Source: Heterostelium multicystogenum
Lineage: Eukaryota > Evosea > Eumycetozoa > Acytosteliales > Acytosteliaceae
Length of the DNA stretch: 64,000 bases
Direction: 5' to 3'
NCBI GenBank assembly: GCA_003667245.1
Contig: RCNN01000081.1
Span: 62,001-126,000 of the forward strand
In this document: piece after piece, positions 27,295 through 40,400 of the stretch
Layout of the letters: each line of letters begins with the position of its first letter
Position numbering within the stretch: position 1 is the stretch's first letter
Program-made: the position numbers and the translations under genes
The notes under the pieces: model-generated
Told to the model about the DNA's origin: nothing
Seen by the model: the letters and a program-made list of their open reading frames with translations, nothing else
Database searches by the model: none

Positions 27295-29866
27295 ATGGAT
27301 TTATATTGTCAGAAATGTTCTAAACCATTAGAATTGCATGAATCACTCTTGGAAATTGATCAATCTATTTTTAATTGATAAAGGTTGGTTGAGTTAGATA
27401 GAGAATTTTAGTTGTTGGATAATAGTGTGTATGATGATCATCATATTAACAATATCATCTTGATGTGTAAATAGATAATGATGATGTGTTGAGTTTGGTA
27501 AAGATATTACAGGAGAAGTTAGTGGCTACACCAAGTAGTAATGGTGGGGCCGGCGGTGCTGGTGGACAGTCCAACAATAGTGCGATGTTGGCCAAAACAG
27601 AGTCACTAGCATCGATTATGAATCAATCACCATCGACGAGTTCGGGCAGCTCATCATCGAATCTATCGGCAACACTCAACTATCCACCAAACTACAGTCA
27701 GATTTCGCAGTCACACAATGATCGTGGTGGTCACCTAACAAAGTTTAAAACAGGACTATTCAGAAAGAGAGACCCTCAGCTTGCAAAGTATCATCAACAC
27801 CACCAAAGCCAACCACAGCTTCAACATTTGTTTATCAGCAACCGCAACAGCAGCCTCCACAACCAGCACCACAATCCACTCCTCAACCTATCACCATAGC
27901 TAATGGCAACACTGGTAATGAAGCCACAAATACAGGATTATCTCCATCAACACTACAGGATATGTTTGGATCGTTATCACAACATAGAATGAATGTTCCA
28001 TCTTCTTTGGCCTCTGCCTCTCTCATTAGCAACAGTAGTATTAGCGGCAGTAGTATCAGCAGCAGCAACAGTAGTAGTATCAATCCAAAGCTGCTAAGTA
28101 GTTCATCTTCCTATGAGGGTGAACAAATCGCATTGGCACAATCAAACGATAGAAAATCTCTTAAGCAATCTACAGGATCCAGACAATCACTAAAGAATAG
28201 CGCTAACCCAACCTCACCAATACACAACAGTAGTTCGAGCATACCCAACAACAGAATTATACATAGTCCACAACAAAAGTCGATTTCCAAATTGAAATAT
28301 CTGAGATCCAACCCGAAATCTCAGAGCTTTAGCATCAATCCATAATTATCAATCTGCATTCGATTTGTCAATGTCTCCACCTCCCAGCGGCAGCACTCAG
28401 CAACCACAAAGAATCATCAATGGCAATGCAAATGGTTCTTCTTCCACCAATGTCATGTCACCAATTCCTCACCAGCAACAACAACAACAGCAGCACTATA
28501 TTACAACACCTAACACACCACTTCAACAACATCATTCAATAGCAATGTCAAGCAATGTTGTCTCTCCCATTGGTTCTCCACCTCTCATCAATGGCAATGG
28601 CAATACTTCAAGCAATGGATTGAAATATCATCAAGCATTGTCACTCTTTTAGATTGGTTACAGAGCTGACTAATACCGATTTTCCTATGTGTATGGAATG
28701 TTCAAAGTTGACTATTACCGATTTGGAGGTCGAGAACAAAGAAATTATGGAGGAGATTGAAGTATACCAATCTACTTTGGATTCACTGAATAAAGCAAGT
28801 TGTACACAGGATCTGGCAGCATTGGATAAACAAATTGCAAAACTAGAAGAAGAGGAGCGATTCTATTTTGGTGCGCTAGAGAGGGCACAAAGAGACCGCC
28901 AATTCATTGCGAATATCGCCAGCGACTTGGCACGCAGAAAAGAGCAGCTAGACTTGCTCGAGCAGCGATATTGGAGCTCATATTCAGAGCATCAAAGAGA
29001 CGCCAATCGTCTTATTGATGACCAGGCATCGATTGTCACCCAAACAATGTCGCCATTGACAAGCTGCGTCGTCTCAAAGAAACCAACATACTCAATGACG
29101 CCTTCCACCTTTGGTATGATGGACATTTTGGAACTATTAATGGCTTGCGTCTAGGTCGTCTGCAGTCGCAGCCTGTTGAATGGAACGAAATCAACTCTGC
29201 GTGGGATTGGCCATCTCATTGTTGGACAACTTGGCAAAGCGTTTGAGCTACAAGTTCAAGCAATTTAGACTGATACCTAATGGCTCAACTTCGAAAATCG
29301 AAGATATTGTCAATAAGGCTGTCTATGAGTTGTACGGCTCGAGTGATATCTCGCTTGGTCGTCTATTTTGGTATGGTCGTTTCGACAATGGTATGGTTTC
29401 ATTCCTACAGTGTCTAAAGGAACTCACCGACCACGTCAAGATGGTGCACGACCCAGACTTTGAAGTGCCATACACCATCGAAAATGGATATATCAATCGT
29501 ATGCTGATAAAAATGCAATTCACAGATGAAGATACCTGGACGAAAGCACTGAAATACATGCTTACCAACCTTAAGTGGCTGCTTTCATGGGTAGCCAAGA
29601 ACGAGTCTACTCAACCAATGAACATCACTGTAAAAAGACCATCATCCACTGCATCCGCAGCAACTTCCAACACCTCACAATCATCTTCGCCATCTTCCTT
29701 AAATCAACAAAGCAATGTATCAACACCACCTTCATCCATTGGCAACAATGGTAGTACCAATAGCAACAATCCAACTGATTCGATATCCCCAAACAACAAC
29801 AACAACAACAATGAAAGCAATAACAATAACAATAGTATATCCAACAATCCACAAATCCAGCATTAA
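27295..29866 (+). CDS. atg6: Beclin 1 / Atg6 autophagy protein
   Basis: Atg6 is the subunit of the class III PI3-kinase (Vps34) complex required for autophagosome formation and endosomal sorting. The first exon (27295-27383) carries the amino-terminal CQKC pair. An intron (27384-27474) follows, then a long Ser/Asn/Gln-rich low-complexity region (about 27500-28650) typical of dictyostelid Atg6. The second CxxC (CMEC, about 28692), a coiled coil (about 28720-29020) and the evolutionarily conserved domain come next ([17 protein letters not shown], then [11 protein letters not shown] and [14 protein letters not shown]). The C-terminus is a Ser/Asn-rich tail. About 825 residues, so much longer than animal beclin (about 450) because of the low-complexity inserts. 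Frameshifts lie near 27370, 27795, 28340, 28645, 29050 and 29205. Confidence 0.93.
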
Positions 29867-30433
29867 ACATAATCACACAATCAATATAAATATCGATCGA
29901 TTATAAATAATAGTATAGTATATTAAGGTAACCATTGTAATAATAAAGAACAGCTTGTTAGAAATTTATTCATTTTCATTCATTATTCTACATAATAGTG
30001 CACACAAATATCTTTCTTTATTTTTTCTTTGATAATAAAAGAAAAAAATTCAAACAAATTTTAAAATCTTTGAATTGCAATTTTCTCAGGTTTTTCTACC
30101 ACATGGATGCACCCCTTAATGCTCTTATTGTTCAAATTTAATTAATCAAAACAAGGTGGCACACACAAGGCAACCACCTTTTAAAAGTAAGTGATTGCCT
30201 AAAGATATTAATATCAAATTTGAAAGAGACTTCATTCATTTCAAATTAGTTATTAATATCATATCAATTATACTTTACTCTAAAGAGAAATATAAAATCA
30301 TCATACATTGTTGTTGTTGTTGTTGTTAAAGATATATATTTTGAGTCAGAGATTAAGGTTAGGATAAGATACGATATCTTTGTCTACATCTCTAGTCTAT
30401 AAATTATACATATAAATACATAATATTTATAAA
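29867..30433. other. Spacer between atg6 and the vault-PARP gene
   Basis: This 0.57-kb AT-rich spacer contains an inverted repeat (AAGGTGG at 30153-30159 against CCACCTT at 30174-30180, 14-nt loop) and a (TTG)n run near 30308-30327. It lies upstream of the PARP start, so it probably includes that promoter. Confidence 0.45.
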
Positions 30434-33400
30434 ATGAAATTGTTGGAAAATAAAATATGTTTTGTTGATGGAGCTGGTGTCTCTTTCAAAGAAAAAAAAG
30501 TAATCAATGAGTTGATCACCAAGAATGGTGGAACTGTAACAACTCTATTGAACCAAAAGGTATGAACTAAGGAGCTTATAAGGAGTTTGACAAGAATAAT
30601 TAACTAATTTACTTATTATGGCTATCTAGGTATCAATCTATGTTTGTTGTATAAATGACTTGCAGTTGTTAAGTAAAGATGATAAAAATAATGAAAATTC
30701 CGCAAGCGGGGATGCCGAAGATTTAGAAGCTGATAATGATTATAGAGGTAGCATGTTTCTGGACAACTTGTCCTACAATATAAAGAAGGCAATCAAGTTA
30801 AATATCCCTGTGGTTACAAGACAGTACATCGATGATTCATTTCAGGCGGGTGTGCTGCTTTCAACCGACCAATACCAATTGGTTTCATTGTATAATATCA
30901 AAGAACACCACTATCAATCTTTGGATTTCTCCAATCTCTTGGCTGGACCTGGAGCGGAATCGGATGTCAAGTCCATCAAGGATCTCAAGAGATATGCACT
31001 CGGAGCAAACGATGCACCCACTTTCCCAAATGATAGGTACCACATCGTAAAGTACAACGTTTTGCAATGGATAGCCGGTAAGCAGTTTGCTTGTATTGAG
31101 CTTCACATCGGAGGTGGTGCTCTTTCCAGGATTACCCTGGCTCCAGGAGGTGGAGTAGAGGACTCTTCATCGGACGAGCCAACCTATTATCGTGTGTATC
31201 TTAATCACGGAAGCTTGAATGACCTGGAAAACTCGAAGCACGAATGGGTTGCAGCAAATGGAATGGAAGATGCACTTGCAATCTACAACCAATTTTTCCT
31301 ACACTATGTAGTCGATCAACCATACACTAAGCTTCTTTTGCGTACATCAAATGTCGGATCTTCTCAATTGAAACAGCAAACAGAGACAATACAACATTCA
31401 CAGCTATCTCCTCAGATTCAAGATCTTGTCACTGAGTTGTATAAGCAAGCAGTATCGACACTTGGAGAGAAACTTGGTGCTTCGAAGCTCCTTGTTTCAC
31501 CAGAAGGTTCAATCGACACAGGAACAGGTTCAATATCATTGGTACAAGTAGAAAAGGCTGAAATTATCCTCTACCAAATTGCAAACACAGTGCGGGATAA
31601 TAGTTCTGCCATTTCCAGTCCGGAGGTATCAAAGTTGTTCAATGACTTTTACTCTGCACTACCACAAGTCAAGCAGGCTAGAGTCGATGCCAATTCACTC
31701 GAAACTCTTCAGGACTTACAGGACATCGTTCAGTTGATGAAAGATATTCTCAATGTTGGTGAATCACTTGGTGTAGCAAATTCTAACAATCCTCTAGATG
31801 CACGTTATCGTGCCATGAGATGTAATATTGAGACAATCTCAAAAGACGACAAGGAATTCAAAAAGTTGCATGACCAATTTCATAAATCCTCAGAGTCTTT
31901 GATGAGCATCACCAATATCTTCAAGGTGACTCGACGAGACGAAGAGAAACACACACTCCCTTACTCCAACGTCAAGACTCTCTATCACGGAAGTAAATCA
32001 AGCAATATACTGGGTATCCTATCTCGTGGTCTACTTCCACCAAAGTTAGCCACATCCCTTGGAGCATCACGTCGTGATATAGGATATCTTGGATCCGGAA
32101 TCTACTTTGGAACTAAATCATCTACAAGGTAAATATAAATCATCTTTGATCTTCAAAAAATAATAATAATACTAATACTTGACCATATGGTTATTAATTT
32201 AGTTATCAATATTGCGACTCAGTTTCCCCAAGGAGATTTATGGTTGTTTGCCAGGTTGCACTTGGTTCGACAAAGAAATACACATCACATCAAACACACT
32301 TAATTGAGCCACCAAAAGGATATCAAAGTGTACAGGGTGTAGCATCCGATGGAAAGAATGGATCGGTGTTTGTAGATGACGAAATTGTTGTATTCGATGC
32401 AAAAACAACAGGTTGTCAAGTATTTAATTGAGTTCCAGCCGCTCAACGCTCAGCTAGCTTCAAAGTCTACGAAGTCACATGATTTACAGGTCAACACATC
32501 AAATCCAAAAGCTTCGGTTATTGACAATGACATTGTGCCATCTGAAGTTCCTCCTCCTTCTGTACAACCAACTGAAGAAGAGCCTGTTGAATCGGGATTG
32601 ATAAGTAATGGCGCCAAAGTTCCGTTGAAGGCAGTGCATGTTCGTGCTAAATTACTTGATTTGATTGGTGAAGTCACTTTGTTCCAACATTACACCAACT
32701 CTACCAGCAAGGCAATCGAAGCCAAGTATGTTTTCCCATTGGATGAGATGGGAGCAGTCTGCGGATTCGAAGCCTTTATCAATGGAAAGCATGTAGTCGG
32801 TGAGGTGAAGGAGAAGGAGCGTGCTCATCGTGAGTACAAGGAAGCGATATCACAAGGACATGGAGCTTACTTGATGGACGAAGAAAAACCAGATGTCTTT
32901 ACAGTAAGTGTTGGTAATTTACCACCTTATTCAGAGGTTTTGATCAAGATTACCTATATCACTGAGTTATCACTTGATGGATTGGATATTAGTTTCATTT
33001 TGCCATCATCGATTTCGCCAGCACAGCGTGCAGTTTCAGGTGCACAAATTACACAATCCACAACCTCCACTGTTCAAGTTGATAACATAGAACAGTCCAA
33101 CTTCACTGTTCAAATTGGTATTGAAATGCCTTACAATATAGTCAAGTTGAATTCACCAACCCATCAAATTCGTTCGAAAAAGACTCACACCAAAGCAACA
33201 GTTGAATTGGACCGTGTAGAAAGTCTTGGCACCAACTTCCAGCTACTAATTGGACTTGAAGACCCATATTCCCCTAGAATGTGGGTTGAGGTCGACAACA
33301 CTGGACACCATGCATCTATGTTGGCCTTTTATCCCAAGCTTGATATTGAGCATGGAGACCAACCTTCCATTGTCACCATTGTCTTGGATTTATCAGCATC

Positions 33401-36400
33401 GATGCGTGGCGATCCCTTTGAAGATATGATGAGGGCAGTTCGTCTCACTATTACCAACCTTCGTGGAATGAATATCAAATTCAATATTGTTCAATTTGGT
33501 GACATATTCGATTGGCTATTTATTGAGCATGTCCCACCAACTGAGAAGAATCTTCAGCTTGCCTGGAGTCATATCAATTCCCTTCGCCCATCCTATGGTG
33601 GTACTGCTCTTCACTTGCCACTTCAGTCACTTATTTTAATGTCTGACCAAACTCCATCGAATCGTCCACACAATATTGTTTTGTTTACTGATGGACAAAT
33701 ATCCAACCCACCTCTCGTTCAAGCATTGGTCCGCAGATCATCAGCTAAATGCCGTCTCTTCTGTTTCGGTATTGGATCTGATGTCTCACGTCATCTTATC
33801 AAGTCACTGACCAGACTTGGTGCAGGTTTTTGCTGAGTTTATTACTCCAAACAAGCGTCCTTCTGCCAAAAAAATCATTGCCCAGCTCCAGCGTACAGTT
33901 TGCTCCTGCCATGTCCAATGTTCGTGTTGTCTTTGACTCTAGCGACAAGATTACACAGACCCCTGCCACTATTACCTCTATTTTTAGAAGTGAGCGTCAA
34001 GTTGTCTATGCCTTTAGCGGTATATGTACACGTGCTACACTCACTGCACAAGCCCCAGGTGGTGGACTCATAAGCAATGCTGTCCACACTCCAGAGATTG
34101 GATTCTTGCGTGGAAATCTTATTCACAGACTGGCTGCCCGTTCCATGATTCGTGAATATAACGATGGTACTTACTCTGATTCAAAGATACAGCATGACTT
34201 GATCAAGATAAAAAAGAAGCAGGATATTATCGACTTGTCCATTAAATACTCAATTGTGACTGAGTTCACCTCTTTTTGTTGCAATTGAAAAGCGTGAAAA
34301 GGGCGAAGTATCCAAACCTCAGCCCAAGATGATGGAGATTGTTGAGAAGACTGTTGTAGATTCTCTTCCTTACATTGCTTACGAAAAGGAATCAGAGTCC
34401 AACGAATCTGGAGATTCTACCATGAAAACAAAGAGAAAGCAACTGGTAGATATGATTGCTTCCAACCTTGAGCAAACATCCATCGACAGAAAATCAGATT
34501 CAGTGCGTATCTTCCATCAAATCATTGACACATATGGTGAATACGACCATGATGAAGTAAAACTATTTGGACAAACAGTTGATTCCATTATCAACGAATT
34601 GGTTGCCAAAACAGTTCAGTCAGATACTGCCACTCCAGATGCTAAGTTGACTCCTCTCGCACTCAGTCGTGCCAAGCGTAACAAACAAAAAGCTTTAGAT
34701 GAGCTTAAGTATCAGTCTCAAGGTTTGTTAAGATTGGTCGATGCCTCTCTCGCAAAATGCGTACGCGAGGAATCAAAAGTTGCTGTTTCTCGCCAGACAA
34801 TGTGCCATCAATGGAATTCTTGCTGGATGTGAATCAAATGAGATTTCAAAGAAAACAATGATTGATAAGACTAAGCAGTTGTTTGAGTCTACCCTTGCCC
34901 GATCGGAAAAAACTACCTTCAACTCACCCAATTAGATTGCATCTCGCTTACCAAGCATCCTTGTTCTACAAGCGAATTGGAATGATGGACCATGCTTGTA
35001 AGATTTCGAAATCATCATTTGACGATGCAATTTCGGAATTAGATTGCTTGAGTGAGGACTCTTACACTGAAGGCACACTTATCTTGCAGTTGATTCGTGA
35101 TAACTTAACTGAGATGACAGAGACATTAGATTTGGAGCAAACTCCAACCACAGGCTCCAAAACACCTGTTAAGACTAGATCCGAGGTCATAGCTGAACAA
35201 GTTAATGATGAAGAACCAAATTCAAGCGTATGGTCATCGGTTGTTAAGAATTTGGTTGTTGATACTCCAATTCGTTTAGATTGGGCATCTGTAACTGAAG
35301 AAGATGAAAGACGAATGGTTTTAAGAGAGATAGATTCACAAAAATATCGATGGGCAAACAAGAGGAGCAAGAGCAGAAAAAGAAAAACCTAGAGATAGGG
35401 ATAAAGATAGAGAGAGAGAAAAAGAGGGTTCAAGAAGAGATAGACATGATACTTCTGAATTGAGAGCAAGAAGTAGAAGTAGAAGTAGAAGTCCTCCAAT
35501 GGAAAATTCTCCAACCCATTCTAGAGCAGTTGGAGGTAGAGGTGGTTTAATAAGCTCATCTTCTAGTCGTAGAAGATTTAGTGAATCACCAGTCAATGCA
35601 CCAGCTCCACCACGCCCTACTGTTCCAATCCCTAAAAAATCTGGCTCACTCTTCCAAGCAGGAGCCTTAGACCCAATTCCAACAGGTGGTTTATCAGATT
35701 CCAAACATATTGGTTTATCATTCGGCTCTACCCAACCTCCACCAGCTGCACAATCATTATTTGGTTCAAGTACCAAAAATTTTAGTTCCCTATTCGGTTC
35801 GACCCAACCTTCACCTCCACCTCCACCTCCACCAGCTGCACCTGCACCAGCTGGTCCACCAGCTGCAGCATCTTTATTTGGTGAAAGTCCTTTATCACCA
35901 TTAGCAGCCCCAAAACCAACTTTTAGCTTTGGTGCAGGAAAGGCAGGACAAGCTGCTACAACTTCTCTATTTGGACAGGCTACCACAACATCTACTTCAT
36001 CACTTTTTGGTACTCAATCGGTACAACCATCGATTACGAATTCCTCCACTGTTCCAACTTTTGGTCAGCCAACACCCACAACACCGGTAGCTCCAACTTC
36101 CACTTCATCTAAGGTATCAAAATTTCCTCTTTTTTAAAAAATCTTTAAATAGAAGTCCAAGTCTCTCGGATGAAGTATCAAGGAGTGTTTCCTCAACCAG
36201 CTAAACCTGCTACTCCTCCTCCTCCTACACCTGCTCCTCCACTTCAACCAGCCCAAAGTATATCACAATTTTTGTATAATGCAGCTCCAAAAATGGATCA
36301 AAGATCATCACCAGGTGGTATCTTTACAAGTGTATCACAAGAAAAGGCTGCTCCAGCTCCTCAGCAAAAAACAACAAGCACAATCAACACCTGTGGATCA

Positions 36401-37441
36401 TACTTCATTGCTAGAATCAATCCAAAGAGGCACCAAGTTAAAGAAGAAAACTCATTCACCCACTTCTGCCTCATCTTCAGGATCACTCATGGATACCCTA
36501 AAAGGTGCCCTTTACAGGAGATCAGCAATAATTGTTAATGATATTGATGATGATGAAGATTGGGATGATTCATTTGAGATACACACAAAGAAAAGAAAGT
36601 GTCAATATCTTTAGTACCCCAGCTGCGGAAGAAAGAAAACTTGTCGATTCCAAAAAATCTGTTGAATATAATGAAGAAGAAGAATGTGATGAATTAGGAT
36701 TATTTGATGATGGTTATTCAGTTTCCTTTACCAAAACCTATTGTGCATGCAGCAGCGGCAGCCAAATCAGAAGAAAATCTAAAATATGAGGAATCAGAAG
36801 AGGAAGATGAATATGATATGGGATTCTCTTTGTTTGATGGTGAAGAAGGCTCTTGTTACTCTATTCCAAAATCGAAAAGAATTCAACCAGTCAAAGAATC
36901 CACAGGAATTGGAGCTAGAAGATCAATAAGTAGCTCAACTGATTACGATTTGTTTTGTGACTATACTCCTGAGCCCATTCCTTCAATGACTAAAGAAGAA
37001 AAGAAGAAATGGCGTTCTAAGAGATGTACTATCGTAGCTCCCTCTGACGATGAAGAGGATATGGGATTCGATTTGTTTGGTGACTACACTGAAGAAGAGA
37101 AGCAAAATTCACCTGAAAAAGCAACCGAATCTGTTGTGTGCAAGTTAAATTCTGGTTTATTTGGAAGTGGAGGTATAAACTCTGTCATTGAAATATTCGG
37201 TATCCAATGGAATGATTCATACATCACAAGAGTAGATAAAGCTGATCTCCCCGAGGCACTCAAAGAATTAGTATACGTCTTCCTCAAACTACTTCTCCAC
37301 ACTTCAAGATTAGCTACAGATATGCTTACCCTAATGACTAGAACTTATCCAAGCCTGGTATCAGTCGAAATTGACAGATACAACCCAGCCTATTATTGTC
37401 TCAAGAGAACCAAATTCGCTCATCTCATAATTTCTTTCTAG
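30434..37441 (+). CDS. parp4: Vault-type PARP (PARP4-like) giant multidomain protein
   Basis: The protein is a predicted ADP-ribosyltransferase of about 2,270 residues. Exons are 30434-30559, 30630-32128 and 32203 onward; a 39-nt gap at 36114-36152 is a doubtful intron. Order: BRCT (30434-30900), WGR (about 31035-31330), PARP helical domain (31400-31750), and catalytic domain with LYHGS, GSGIYFG and VDDEIVVFD, so the H-Y-E triad is kept. VIT (about 32600-32970) and VWA with DLSAS MIDAS (33358-33836) follow. This BRCT-PARP-VIT-VWA order is diagnostic of vault PARP. Downstream, through several one-base shifts (near 32390, 33830, 34285, 34800, 34915, 35385, 36170, 36400, 36600 and 36700), the reading continues without a promoter-like gap. 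It passes through a 14-3-3-like segment (34690-35130), an Arg/Ser-rich patch, an FG/proline-rich region, a WH2-central-acidic module (36399-36569), P-stalk-like motifs and a helical C-terminus. The N-terminal call is firm. That the tail belongs to the same transcript is an inference. Confidence 0.85.
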
Positions 37442-37491
37442 ATATAATAAAGACATTGGCAAATTTGATTAACAAATCTAAATCATAATGA

Positions 37492-40400
37492 TTATTTCTT
37501 TTTATTTGATTTCTTGTTGTTTTGGGAATTCTTTGTATTATTGTTTTGTCCAACATTGAAATTTTGTGATGGTTTTGATGACTTGCTGTTCTTTGAACTA
37601 AAAATCTTATCGATATCATCCATATCTTCGTCGTTGTCATCACTGTCTATCTTTTCTTTTTTTAACGTTGTTTGACTGCTTTTCAACTTTAATTGGTGGA
37701 GTAACTTCTTCCTCTTCCTCGTCTTGATCCTCTTCAGTTTTAGCTGGCGCTAATTGATTCTTTTGCTTCTTTAATGCTTGTTTGTTACCACTATTGTTGA
37801 CTGTGTTATCATTATTGTCTTCCAAGATATCTTGGAAAAGTTTTCTCTTTTTATCTGTAGTTGCTTGTGAGCTTGCCCATTGGTCTTTCTTCTTCTTGAA
37901 GACATTGATGTGGCAAATTAAGAGTACATAACGACCGGCTGGGGTACTGAAAAGTCGAGCTTCTTCCTTGGCCAACTCCTCGCAGATCATCTCTCTCAAA
38001 GTAATATCCGAAAGTTTATAGATTCTCTCCATTACATAAGATCCACACTTGTCCACACCAATATCTGGAAATCTTCCAGCAAATTTCTTAATGAATTGAT
38101 GCTTTCTTTCGACAGATATTCCACAATCTAAAAATGCATCCAATACCTTACTTCCAACTGGATCAATTGCCATTTCAACCAGTTGGTCTTTATCTAACTT
38201 CATAAAGCTATCAATAATATATTGTGTATATTCGATATTAAAGAATAACAATTTTTGGATAATAATTGCACCGCACATTGAATACTACACCCGGATTAGT
38301 AACGATATCAATCTGTTATTGAAGCGATATAACTTACTTTTTTGTTCTCTGTAATATTCTTCTCGAGATACAGTAACTTGTTAACGATATCTTTGATATC
38401 AGTTTGCACATTTGGCAATACAGCAGCATTCAGTATCTTGATCAATTCTCTTTGTTTGTGAATTCATTCTTAAACAACATTCAACAAGCTTTTGAATAAC
38501 TTGACCTCTTCCCATATCTAAAGTGAACTTTGATTAATATCTTTGTAACAACTTTGTGTGTTGAATCTAAATGTATATACCTATTAAATTCTTTATGCTA
38601 TCCTTAAGCTCTTGAACCAAAGTTGCAAGCTGTGCAGTATCTCTAACATTCTCAATCAATGACTTTACAACATGGTTGGAAACTAAATCTTCTGAGAACT
38701 TTACCAATTGCAATCTCATCAATGAGAAGATTCTTGCATAACTTGAGTTGGGACATGACTATGATAATGGAATGAGAATTAGCTTAACAATGGTCTACTC
38801 CTCTATGATATTCTTTTGGTATACATACTTTTAGAACAGACTCAATAATAAGTGATCCAAATTTATTATAGATAACCTCGAGGAATCTATCTTTTTCGGT
38901 TTGATTCTCTTTTTGTGGAGCAAGAATAGTATCCAAGATGCTATTGAAGAGCTCTGTGTTGCTGCAGGAGAGCTCAATGATTGTTTTGATGGTCTCTCTT
39001 GTTTTGTTATTGAAAATCAACGATGGTAATTGATCCTTTAGTTTCTCGTGAATCTCTGTCAATGCACTCTGTATCTTTTCTTTATAAGCAGCTGGTGCTT
39101 CATATGATTGTAATAATATCTCTCTCTGTTTCTCCTCTTCGGTTTGCTGTTCATTGCATTGATGGAACAATAAGTATCAAGTATAAATATCAGTTGTATA
39201 ATAAGCATCATATTTACATTGTGTTTACTTCCTCTGGATGTAGCGAACTTCTCATTGATGATTCCACTCATGACATTGAAAAGCTTTGACAAGACAAATG
39301 GTGCACTTCTATCTTCGATAACAGTGTTTATATTCTCAACAAGAATCTAAAGATTACAACAATGACAAGAGTGTCAGCTAATAGTTAGTCATCGATTGCC
39401 TGTCAGGTGAATCTCTGTGGCGATACCTACATCAACTAATTTGAATAGAATCACTTGGAATTTGACAAGATCTGATTTCTTTGCTTTAGAGATGATAACT
39501 GGGATTTGAGAAATGATAGATTCCAATACTCTTGAACCATTGACATGTGTTGCAACGACCATAAAGTCATATTGCAACATCGATGCAATCATGATGACCT
39601 GAGAAGGCAAAGCACGCTTCAAGATACCTTCAAGAATAAAACTGCATATACGATCTGTTGCAACAAGTGTTGCTTTACTTTCAATCTCCTTCAAAGCATT
39701 CTCTATGATGATATTATGATCCATATCGTCAGCATCATCATCGTAATCCTTTGGCTTATCAGTAATAACTTCATTGATTTTCTCCAAGTAGTTTCTAGTT
39801 TGTGTATCTACTTCTGTTACTTTGAAACTCTTCTTTTCAGCATTACTATTGCTTCCTTTGTTGTAGTCATCTTCCATACTATCATTTCCACCATCATCTT
39901 GTGGTCTCTGTTGTTGTTTTCCAGAATAGAATTGGTTATCTCCACTATCTCTACCTCTTTTGTTTCCTCCCTTTCCACCACTATTTCCTCCGTCTCTCTC
40001 ATATTGATTGCCACCATTATCTCTTTTTCCTTGTCCGCCAGAATAGAATTGGTTATCTCCACTATCTCTGTTTTTTCCACCACGCTCGCCACCAGAACTG
40101 TAGAGTATCAAAATGTTAGTACACTATTGTCAGAGAGAGACCTATGGTCGTACATACGCTGCGGCCTCTGGACAGTCTCTTGAGATATGTCCTGGTTGGT
40201 TTGCATTTGAAACAATTTCCTCCACCCTTGCTGTTTCTGTTGTTTGATGTAGATGCCTCTGGACAGTCTCTTGACATATGTCCTGGTTGGTTGCATTTGA
40301 AACAGTTTCCTCCACTACGATCACCACCCTTATTTCCAGAGGATGCCTCTGGGCAATCTCTTGAGATATGACCAGTCTGATTGCATTTGAAACAAGCACG

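Noticed and set aside
39347..39430. GC-AG intron in nop9 after HLTG
   Set aside because: A normal GT donor (GTAGGT) at 39430 joins LVD to ILVENINTV in exact phase, so no GC donor is needed.
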